This document shows, piece after piece, positions 9,601 to 16,704 of a stretch of 64,000 nt of DNA. Source of the DNA: Flavobacteriales bacterium (GTDB taxonomy: Bacteria > Bacteroidota > Bacteroidia > Flavobacteriales_D > Sanyastnellaceae); assembly GCA_947448135.1 (NCBI GenBank), contig CANFLZ010000001.1, forward strand, positions 56,586 through 120,585, read 5' to 3'. Numbering within the stretch: position 1 is the first letter of the stretch; every line of letters begins with the position of its first letter. The notes under the pieces were generated by a model that ran no database searches, was not told where the DNA came from, and saw nothing but the letters and a program-made list of their open reading frames with translations. Position numbers and translations under genes: made by a program.

Positions 9601-10373
9601 TTCATCCTATGAGTGTGGTTGATCCACAAGCAAAAATTGGTGCCAATGTAGAAGTTGGTCCATTTACCACTATCGAAGGAGATGTTGTCATTGGAGACAA
9701 TACTTGGGTTGGTCCCAATGTAACCATCATGAATGGTGCGCGAATTGGAGCCAACTGTAAAATATTTCCTGGAGCGGTGATTTCAGCCATTCCTCAAGAT
9801 TTAAAATTCGTTGGTGAGCAAACAACTGCTGAAGTGGGAGATCACACCACGATTCGCGAATGTGTAACCATCAACCGTGGAACTTCTGATCGAATGACCA
9901 CGAAGGTGGGGAGTCACTGTCTTTTGATGGCTTATGTGCACATTGCTCATGATGCTTTCGTAGGCAATCATTGTATTATCGCCAACTCAGGAAATATCGC
10001 GGGTCACGTGGACATCGAAGATTGGGTGATTATCGAAGGTGTCGTGGCTGTTCAGCAATTTGTGCGCATCGGTCAGCATGCTTTTGTAGCAGGTGGATCG
10101 TTGGTCAGAAAAAATATTCCTCCGTATATAAAAGTTGCGCGTGAGCCTTTGAGCTTTATCGGGGTAAATGCCATAGGCCTTCGCCGTCGCGGATTTGAAG
10201 AGAGTGCTGTTCAAGATATTGAGGATTTGTACAGGAAGATTTTTGTGCATTCTCCAACTTTGGGAAAGGGCGTTGAGGCAGCATCGGAACTGCATGACAG
10301 TATCTATAAAACAGAGATCCTAGATTTTATCAAGGCCTCTGAAAAGGGAGTGGTCAAAGGAGTAAATGGTTGA
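9597..10373 (+). CDS. lpxA: Acyl-ACP--UDP-N-acetylglucosamine O-acyltransferase LpxA
   Basis: LpxA transfers a 3-hydroxyacyl chain from ACP to UDP-GlcNAc, the first step of lipid A synthesis. The 258 residues begin with left-handed beta-helix hexapeptide repeats (for example VVIGDNTWVGPNVTI). The catalytic His lies in YVHIAHD (about 115), and IPPYIKVAREP followed by the GLRRRGF helix region is typical. The ATGA overlap with lpxC/fabZ shows translational coupling of sequential lipid A enzymes. Confidence 0.96.
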   Translation: MIHPMSVVDPQAKIGANVEVGPFTTIEGDVVIGDNTWVGPNVTIMNGARIGANCKIFPGAVISAIPQDLKFVGEQTTAEVGDHTTIRECVTINRGTSDRMTTKVGSHCLLMAYVHIAHDAFVGNHCIIANSGNIAGHVDIEDWVIIEGVVAVQQFVRIGQHAFVAGGSLVRKNIPPYIKVAREPLSFIGVNAIGLRRRGFEESAVQDIEDLYRKIFVHSPTLGKGVEAASELHDSIYKTEILDFIKASEKGVVKGVNG

Positions 10374-11007
10374 TAGCATTGAACTCAAAGGAGTTGGCCG
10401 AAGGTTTAATAAGCAATGGCTTTTTAAAGACTTCAGTACTCGCTTTATCAAAGGCGATCGAGTGGCTATCTTGGGAAGCAATGGTTCCGGTAAGTCGTCT
10501 TTGACTTCGATTATCTCTGGCTATTTATCTCCAACCTCGGGTAATGTCATGTGGTATGATTCGACAAGGGAGATTTCGGAAACGGTGTGGTGGAAAAATT
10601 TAGCTTGGTGCTCACCGGCGTTGGATTTGCCCATGCTTTTAACCATTCAAGAAGTCGTGCAATTGTATCATGATATGCGCGGTTTTGCTGGTGAATTGAC
10701 CGTTCAGCAAATCATCGAATTATCGGGATTGCAAAAACACCAAGACAAGCCTTTGTCTCAATTGTCTTCCGGCATGCGACAAAGGATAAAATTGACGCTC
10801 GCCTTTTATGCTGACGCCTCAGTTTTAATTTTGGATGAACCGACAGCCCATTTGGATGCGGCTTCAATTTATTGGTATCAAGATCAATTGTCCAAGTGCA
10901 CTTGTCCAATGATTTTTATTGCTTCCAATCATGACGAAAATGAAATTGTCGGATGCAACAAGAAAATTGAAATTACCCTTGATGCCCAGGTCTTAATAAA
11001 TCATTGA
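10366..11007 (+). CDS. ABC transporter ATP-binding protein without a linked permease
   Basis: The 213-residue ATPase has Walker A GSNGSGKSS (about 38-46), the signature LSSGMRQRIKLTLA (about 128) and Walker B VLILDEPTAHLD (about 150) with a following switch His in ASNHDE. It resembles the CcmA-type single-domain group. The start overlaps lpxA by 8 bp, so it is in the lipid A operon, but no permease follows. The 3' end overlaps the convergent DUF4301 gene by 35 bp. Its transport partner, perhaps in envelope biogenesis, is unknown. Confidence 0.88.
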   Translation: MVDSIELKGVGRRFNKQWLFKDFSTRFIKGDRVAILGSNGSGKSSLTSIISGYLSPTSGNVMWYDSTREISETVWWKNLAWCSPALDLPMLLTIQEVVQLYHDMRGFAGELTVQQIIELSGLQKHQDKPLSQLSSGMRQRIKLTLAFYADASVLILDEPTAHLDAASIYWYQDQLSKCTCPMIFIASNHDENEIVGCNKKIEITLDAQVLINH

Positions 11008-12439
11008 CGGTTTTGACGGGATGAAAAGTAGAGTTGGGGACTTCAACAAAAATAGTATTCCATCCGGCCATTGAGCCATTCCAAAGCCCAGGTAGTTCCA
11101 GTGCTTTGATCACTTGTCCTTCTTGAAATTTATCCGAAATAAAAGAAGTAGTTTCGTCAACGAATTTTTGTAAGTTGTACTTTTTACGGTTGTGATCGTT
11201 GATGCAACACACAATGTCAACAGGGTTGAAATGGGTAGAATTGTGCAAGCAGTTGTTTTGCGCTGGATCACCGATATCCACTTGATTTTTCTCTACAATT
11301 TGCTTGCTAATCTGGCCATTGGATTGCAATACCCAAAATGGACCTCCTCCAGGTTCGCCCTCATTTCTAACCATACCGCAAACCCGAATGGGACGATACA
11401 ACATGTCATATAGTTTGCCTTCATGAACTTCTTCATTGAAATGATAGCCAAAAGTTTGGAATAAAAAATCTTTGGCTTCTTGTGAGGCAAACGAATCTTT
11501 TTGTTCAATCCGATGCAATAGTTGATGGCACTTGTCTGCAACGTCAATCAAGAATCCTCCAAGCACGCGCTTGTAAAAAATGATTTCTTCTTCCCATTGC
11601 GCATGAGCGATATTATCGATGTTTTTAATGAAAATGATGTCCTCATTGATTTCCATTAGGTTCTCCAGAAGTGCTCCGTGTCCAGCAGGTCTGAAGATAA
11701 TCTTCCCCGATTTATCTCGAGCCAAGCCTCCATCGCTTTTCAAAGCAGGCGTATCTGTAGAAGTAGATTGAAAACTAAAGTGAATCTCAATTTGCTCTTC
11801 TTTGAAATGCTGAAATATAATTTCTTTTTCAAGTTCAAAAAGGGCTTTTATTTCTGGGGATATTGTGAAATGAAAAACGGTTTTATCATTCTTGTTTTTA
11901 ATGTAAGTCAAGCCTTCACGAACTTGATCAAGCAGCGCTGTCGTTTCTCCGAATGGGTAATGATGAAAAGGAATCAAAGCCTTGGGCAATCCAATAAATG
12001 AAATCTCATTGCACATAATTCGGATGATGCTGTGCCACTCATCTTGTCGAATCATCTCTTCGATTTCAAATCCCAATTCAGAGAACTTTCTTTTGAGTGA
12101 AGGAAAAAAAGGAAATGATTTAAAATGGACAATAAATTCTTCCGACAGTTGATCCATCTCAAAGCTTTCAACTACCGAAAGGTGCTTGAACATTCGTGTT
12201 GCAGCACCTGAGGCTGGAATAAATAACGCTTTCGAGTATTGCGTGTTTTTTTCAAAGACTTGAACGTAATGATTACACTCAATTGGAGATAGACATTCAA
12301 TTCCGTCTCCTGGAATGCATGGCTTTTCAATTTTGGTAGGCCGAATTTTCTCAAGAATCAATTTGATTTGATCGATGAATTGTGATGGAGAAATATTCCT
12401 TTGTAAAAGCTGTTCGGTATCTGTTTCCTGTAAATGCAT
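10973..12439 (-). CDS. DUF4301 family protein, nucleotidyltransferase-like
   Basis: The 488-residue protein resembles the Bacteroidota DUF4301 family. PASGAATRMFKHL (about 75) recalls the nucleotide-binding GxGTR loop of UDP-sugar pyrophosphorylases, and FRPAGHGALLENL (about 245) and EPGGGPFWV (about 370) fit UTP- and sugar-binding loops of that fold; a pyrophosphorylase role is inference, not proven. ATG 12439 is preceded, seven bases upstream, by TAGATTTG, a perfect -7 element. The 3' end overlaps the ABC ATPase gene antisense by 35 bp. Confidence 0.75.
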   Translation of the reverse strand: MHLQETDTEQLLQRNISPSQFIDQIKLILEKIRPTKIEKPCIPGDGIECLSPIECNHYVQVFEKNTQYSKALFIPASGAATRMFKHLSVVESFEMDQLSEEFIVHFKSFPFFPSLKRKFSELGFEIEEMIRQDEWHSIIRIMCNEISFIGLPKALIPFHHYPFGETTALLDQVREGLTYIKNKNDKTVFHFTISPEIKALFELEKEIIFQHFKEEQIEIHFSFQSTSTDTPALKSDGGLARDKSGKIIFRPAGHGALLENLMEINEDIIFIKNIDNIAHAQWEEEIIFYKRVLGGFLIDVADKCHQLLHRIEQKDSFASQEAKDFLFQTFGYHFNEEVHEGKLYDMLYRPIRVCGMVRNEGEPGGGPFWVLQSNGQISKQIVEKNQVDIGDPAQNNCLHNSTHFNPVDIVCCINDHNRKKYNLQKFVDETTSFISDKFQEGQVIKALELPGLWNGSMAGWNTIFVEVPNSTFHPVKTVNDLLRPGHQG

Positions 12440-12446
12440 GATACTA

Positions 12447-12454
12447 CAAATCTA
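12447..12454 (-). promoter_or_regulatory. -7 promoter element of the DUF4301 gene
   Basis: TAGATTTG on the minus strand matches TAnnTTTG and ends seven bases before ATG 12439. It lies directly downstream of the galE terminator, which supports separate transcription. No clear -33 TTG was seen. Confidence 0.45.
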
Positions 12455-12456
12455 AT

Positions 12457-12498
12457 AAAATAAAACCGCCGGGAAGAACAGAGTTCATTCACCGGCGG
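12457..12498 (-). terminator. GC-rich terminator downstream of galE
   Basis: On the minus strand the 7-bp arms CCGCCGG / CCGGCGG enclose a 19-base loop and are followed by TTTTATTTTATT. It stands 108 bases after the galE stop, unusually far; the space 12499-12606 holds no recognisable gene. Confidence 0.65.
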
Positions 12499-12606
12499 CC
12501 TCCACCATCTTAATATGTGTACAATCTGAAAATGAATCTCAGACGAATTATTTCTCTATACAAAGCTAAGGATATTTTGATTGGATTGATTCAACAAGAT
12601 TAATTT

Positions 12607-13617
12607 TTATTGATCAATCATTTTCTCAAATTGAAAGGAATGCAGCAACGCTTCTTCAGAACTGAAGCGGGTCGACCAATTGAGCAATTTTTTTGCTTTG
12701 CTAACATCGGCCCATATTTGCTCTACATCACCTGATCTTCTCGGCGCAATCTCAAATGGTATTTTGATCTGATTCACTTTTTCATACAAGCGAATGATTT
12801 CCAAAACAGAATCTCCTTTTCCTTGTCCCAAGTTAAATGCTTCTACTTGTAAAGGAGTTTCTTCCAGCCAAGTCAAAGCCTTGACATGAGCATCTGCTAA
12901 GTCCATGACGTGAATGTAGTCGCGGATACATGTTCCGTCAGGCGTGTTGTAATCTTCACCAAAAATTTTCAGCTCCCTTTGCCCTTTCGCGGCTTGATTC
13001 ACCAGCGGAATTAAGTTGTTGGGGATGCCGATGGGATATTCTCCAATCTTGCCACTGGGGTGCGCACCTATCGGATTGAAGTAGCGGAGCAGTGCCGATT
13101 TAAAAGTGCTGTGTGATTGTGCGAAAGCTTGGATCATTCTTTCCCCTTCTTGCTTTGTCCAGCCATAAGGAGAGGCAGCTTCTTTCCATGGCGTTTCTTC
13201 TAAAACAGGATTAACATCGGGCTGACCATATACCGTTGCGCTGCTTGAGAAAACAAGATGATGCACTTGATGCTGATCCATCAATTTCAAAATGACTTGA
13301 AGCGAGTCTAAATTGTTTCTTTTGTACTTCTCTGGCTCTGCTACTGATTCTGCAACGGATTTGAAGGCCGCAAAATGAATGACACCTGAGATATTATACA
13401 ATTTAAAAATGGCATTCATGGCCTCCTCATCACAACAGTCAACAACGTGCAATTTTGGAGAATGCCCCAAAATGGACGAAAGCCCATCTAGAATTGAGGT
13501 GTGGGTATTGCTTAAATTATCGACGATGATGGGCTCATATCCAGCATTGTGCAAAGACAATATAGTATGCGAACCAATGAATCCAACTCCTCCCGTTACC
13601 AAAATTTGCTTTCTCAT
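12607..13617 (-). CDS. galE: UDP-glucose 4-epimerase
   Basis: GalE interconverts UDP-glucose and UDP-galactose with bound NAD. The Rossmann loop is TGGVGFIGSHT (about 8-18), and the SDR catalytic set is SSSATVYG (about 124) and SPYGWTKQEGE, giving Tyr-x3-Lys. The 336-residue length is normal. The start overlaps the upstream PAP2-like gene by 4 bp, so it is the last gene of an rpoN / PAP2-like / galE operon. It probably feeds galactose units into surface polysaccharide. Confidence 0.95.
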   Translation of the reverse strand: MRKQILVTGGVGFIGSHTILSLHNAGYEPIIVDNLSNTHTSILDGLSSILGHSPKLHVVDCCDEEAMNAIFKLYNISGVIHFAAFKSVAESVAEPEKYKRNNLDSLQVILKLMDQHQVHHLVFSSSATVYGQPDVNPVLEETPWKEAASPYGWTKQEGERMIQAFAQSHSTFKSALLRYFNPIGAHPSGKIGEYPIGIPNNLIPLVNQAAKGQRELKIFGEDYNTPDGTCIRDYIHVMDLADAHVKALTWLEETPLQVEAFNLGQGKGDSVLEIIRLYEKVNQIKIPFEIAPRRSGDVEQIWADVSKAKKLLNWSTRFSSEEALLHSFQFEKMIDQ

Positions 13618-14237
13618 AACATCCAGTGATTAGATATGATGGTCCAGTTGATGATTGTCCCCAAGGCAAATCCCGCATAGGTTTGCGCATGTGTATGTGC
13701 TTCTAATTTTAATCGGCTATACGCAGTGAGGGAAGCCATTATGATGGTGCACAAAGCGATCATGGTGACATCTGCCATGTGCACGGATTTGAGTGCGAGT
13801 AAACTGCCAAACACACCTCCTTGTCCCAGCATATGTACGCTGATTTTCCAATATCGGTTGATGATGAGCGAGCAAACAAGGGATACAATGACTGCAAATA
13901 CAAATGAAAATACTTCTTTGGGTAAAATGGGACCTTGCCATCTGAGCAAGGCGTAACAAAGGCAGTAATAGAAAATCACCAATAAATAAGGACCCCATCT
14001 TTCTTTGCGTTCTCTTAATTCAATCCCCGAAACAATTCCGTACTTGATCATCACCAAGATGCTCAATGCTGGAGCGATGATATTGACAATTAAAAGCGCG
14101 AGCACAAAGCTATCCGCTTGTGTCGGTGCGATGAAATATGGATCCATCCATCGTACAATCGCATATATCAGCAACGGCATCCAAAGAGGATGAAAAATAA
14201 TGGACAATATTTGCGCTAAGCGGTATATAAAACTCAT
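13614..14237 (-). CDS. PAP2-like integral membrane protein, degenerate active site
   Basis: The 207-residue protein has about six membrane helices. YSRLKLEAHTHAQTYAG resembles the PAP2 phosphatase motif SRx5Hx3D, but the last Asp is Gln here, and KISVHMLGQGG stands where PSGH is expected. It may therefore be an inactive or altered relative of lipid-phosphate phosphatases; that is inference. Both ends overlap neighbours by 4 bp (rpoN upstream, galE downstream), so translation is coupled to theirs. Confidence 0.6.
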   Translation of the reverse strand: MSFIYRLAQILSIIFHPLWMPLLIYAIVRWMDPYFIAPTQADSFVLALLIVNIIAPALSILVMIKYGIVSGIELRERKERWGPYLLVIFYYCLCYALLRWQGPILPKEVFSFVFAVIVSLVCSLIINRYWKISVHMLGQGGVFGSLLALKSVHMADVTMIALCTIIMASLTAYSRLKLEAHTHAQTYAGFALGTIINWTIISNHWML

Positions 14238-15688
14238 ATTTCTTTTCTCAATCTTGCAACAGGAATTCCCAATTGCTCTCTGTATTTGGCTACTGTTCTG
14301 CGCGCAATATTATAGCCTTTTTCATTCAAAACCTCCATTAATTTTTCATCAGGCAATGGCTTTCGTTTTGATTCTTGTTCGATGGCTTCTTTGAGGATTT
14401 GCTTAATCTCTCTGGAACTTGCTTCTTCGCCGTCGTCGGTGCTTAAACCTTCAGAAAAAAAGTACTTCAATAAGTATGTTCCAAATGGCGTTTGAATGTA
14501 TTTGCTGTTGGCCATTCTACTGATGGTGGAAATGTCCATGCTCACACGATCGGCAATGTCCTTCAAGATCATAGGTTTTAATTTGGCTTCATCACCACTT
14601 TGAAAGAAAGATCGCTGGTGTTCTATAATCGCTTCCATGCAAATCATAAGGGTGTGATTCCTCTGGGCAATCGCATCTATAAACCATCGTGCGGCATCTA
14701 TCTTTTGTTTGACAAATTGAATGGCTTCTTTTTTGCCTTTGTCTTTTTTATCTGACTTTATATATCCCGCCAACATTTCTTTGTAACCGGATGATATTTT
14801 TAACTCTGGAGCATTTCGGCCATTTAAAGTCAATTTTAATTCTTCATCCTCATTGGTTAAAATAAAGTCTGGCGTAATTTGAGGTACTTGTTTGATAGAA
14901 TCTGCGCCACTGTTACCGGGTCGCGGATTTAAATGTAAGATAATATCAATGCTTGGTTTGATTTCCTCCAAAGACAAGCCAATCTTCAAGGCTATTTTCT
15001 CGTAATGTTTTTTGGTAAATTCTTCGAAGTACTTGGTTAAAATTTGATTCGCCAATTGCACTTCTTCTGTCTTTTGGGGATGTCTTTTGATTTGTAATAT
15101 AAGACATTCTTTTAAGTCGCGTGCGCCAATTCCAGCGGGGTCTAATGATTGCACATGACGCAATGCACTTTCAACTTCTTTAAGTGACGCCTCAATTTCT
15201 CCAGAGAATAAAAGGTCATTACAAAGGGCGTTCAAATCTCTTCTTAAATATCCATCGTCATCTAAATTTCCAATGATATATTCAGCAATTAAAGCGTCCT
15301 TATCGTCGATATCCAATAAATGCAATTGGTCATACAGTAAGTCTTGAAATGAACTGCCTTGCCCGATTGGAGTCTCTCGGTCTTCGACATCTGCACCTTG
15401 ATTTTTTATTTGTGTTTTATAATCCGGAATGTCATCGGCATCAAAATAATCTTCTAAATTAAAGTCGTCATTTTCATCAACCGAATCTTCACCATTGTCC
15501 AAGTCATCTTGATTGCTTTCAGCGTCATTGTCATCATCACTTCCTTCTTCCAATGCGGGATTGTCCATCATCTCCTCTTTAATCCTCTGCTCAAGATCCA
15601 TGGTTGATACCTGTAACAACTTCATCAGCTGAATTTGCTGAGGTGAAAGCTTTTGCTGAAGCTTAAGTTGTAAATGCTGTTTTAACAT
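14234..15688 (-). CDS. rpoN: RNA polymerase sigma-54 factor RpoN
   Basis: The 484-residue protein has the Gln/Leu-rich activator-interacting region (LQLKLQQKLSPQQ, residues 5-17), a very acidic region II (about 40-95), the core-binding domain, a helix-turn-helix (about 370-395) and the RpoN box ARRTVAKYRE near the C terminus that reads the -24 element. ATG 15688 is chosen because TAACTTTG lies five bases before it; the frame extends further to 15727 without homology. No sigma-54 activator is encoded in this window. Confidence 0.96.
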   Translation of the reverse strand: MLKQHLQLKLQQKLSPQQIQLMKLLQVSTMDLEQRIKEEMMDNPALEEGSDDDNDAESNQDDLDNGEDSVDENDDFNLEDYFDADDIPDYKTQIKNQGADVEDRETPIGQGSSFQDLLYDQLHLLDIDDKDALIAEYIIGNLDDDGYLRRDLNALCNDLLFSGEIEASLKEVESALRHVQSLDPAGIGARDLKECLILQIKRHPQKTEEVQLANQILTKYFEEFTKKHYEKIALKIGLSLEEIKPSIDIILHLNPRPGNSGADSIKQVPQITPDFILTNEDEELKLTLNGRNAPELKISSGYKEMLAGYIKSDKKDKGKKEAIQFVKQKIDAARWFIDAIAQRNHTLMICMEAIIEHQRSFFQSGDEAKLKPMILKDIADRVSMDISTISRMANSKYIQTPFGTYLLKYFFSEGLSTDDGEEASSREIKQILKEAIEQESKRKPLPDEKLMEVLNEKGYNIARRTVAKYREQLGIPVARLRKEI

Positions 15689-15693
15689 AGCTT

Positions 15694-15701
15694 CAAAGTT
15701 A
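15694..15701 (-). promoter_or_regulatory. -7 promoter element of rpoN
   Basis: TAACTTTG (minus strand) matches TAnnTTTG and ends five bases before ATG 15688, so the predicted transcript would be leaderless or nearly so. Confidence 0.5.
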
Positions 15702-15712
15702 ATGGATAGGCA

Positions 15713-15738
15713 CAAAAAAAACCGCATGATGCGGTTTT
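15713..15738 (-). terminator. Rho-independent terminator after the small secreted protein gene
   Basis: On the minus strand AAAACCGC / GCGGTTTT form a stem followed by eight T residues, 23 bases after the stop at 15761. It insulates rpoN from the gene upstream. Confidence 0.85.
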
Positions 15739-15760
15739 AAGTTTTGAGTATTGATGAAAA

Positions 15761-16084
15761 TTATTCTTTCACCCATTTTCCATTTTTCTTCTTCAATTGA
15801 ATGTTGATGACTCCACCATTTTGCAAATTACTCATCTGCGAAACTTTGTCCAATTCAACTCCTGCTGCGTCTGTAATGGTGTACGATAATCCGGTTAATT
15901 TTCTTTCGTTGTTGAATTCTGGGTTGTAATTGAAATTTAATCCATCAGCTTTTAAATCTTGGTGAATTTGCCACAACGCAGCTCTATCAGTTTGACCATT
16001 AATGGTGATGCTGTGTGTGTTTGGTGTTTGAGCCCAAGATTGCATTCCGAAGAAGAACGCGATAATTACTAATAATTGTTTCAT
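15761..16084 (-). CDS. Small secreted protein of unknown function
   Basis: From ATG 16084 the product is 107 residues: a signal peptide (MKQLLVIIAFFFGMQSWAQ) and a mature domain of about 88 residues with ITINGQTDRAALWQIHQDL and a Lys-rich end (QLKKKNGKWVKE). I do not recognise a family. The frame extends upstream to 16159 but the extra residues are unlikely to be coding. The gene has its own terminator and is divergent from the next gene, so it is a single-gene unit. Confidence 0.65.
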   Translation of the reverse strand: MKQLLVIIAFFFGMQSWAQTPNTHSITINGQTDRAALWQIHQDLKADGLNFNYNPEFNNERKLTGLSYTITDAAGVELDKVSQMSNLQNGGVINIQLKKKNGKWVKE

Positions 16085-16163
16085 TATTTCAAGATTGTGT
16101 AACAATATTAACCACAACCGATGACAATACCAATTATTTTTGTAAAAAAATAAGCACATCTAC

Positions 16164-16691
16164 ATGTCAAAAAAGAATACCACTGCGGAGATATTATCAG
16201 AATTGTTTTCGGGAGACGATAAAAAGCTCAACAACGCGATAGCCAATATCCAAGAGCATCCTTCTTTAGAATATATTCAGCCTTTGTTGGCGTTGTATTT
16301 TGAGACATCAAACGAAGCAGTAAAAGAGCAGTTGCATGAGATGTTGGGCGCTATCAAAGTAAAGGGATTTGAGGTTGAATTGATGAATGCTTTGCGCAAA
16401 TCAGAGTGGGCGATTCATCGCGGTCAGATTTTAGCCTTTATGTGGAATGCAGGTGGAAATCCTGTTCCCTATGTAAAAGAAATCATTGAGTTGTCATTGA
16501 CAGGTGGCATGGAAACTTTATTGGAATGTTATTCCGTATTAGAAACGATGGAAGGGCCATTAACGGAGGAACAGTTGATTGAGTCTCAAACGTTCTTGCA
16601 TGAAACCCACAAGAAAATGGAGGAGGGACATCCCAAACAATTGGTTGCCATGCTTTCCAATGTTTTGGCTGAAAAGGAAATTGAAGATTAA
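16164..16691 (+). CDS. HEAT-like helical repeat protein of unknown function
   Basis: The 175-residue protein is almost all helical, acidic and soluble, with HEAT-like units (for example HPSLEYIQPLLALYF and NEAVKEQLHEMLG). No catalytic motif or signal peptide is visible. A TATTTTTG element lies about 28 bases before the ATG. It ends 13 bases before the convergent adhesin gene. A protein-interaction role is only inferred from the fold type. Confidence 0.6.
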   Translation: MSKKNTTAEILSELFSGDDKKLNNAIANIQEHPSLEYIQPLLALYFETSNEAVKEQLHEMLGAIKVKGFEVELMNALRKSEWAIHRGQILAFMWNAGGNPVPYVKEIIELSLTGGMETLLECYSVLETMEGPLTEEQLIESQTFLHETHKKMEEGHPKQLVAMLSNVLAEKEIED

Positions 16692-16704
16692 GTCGAAGCG
16701 CTTA

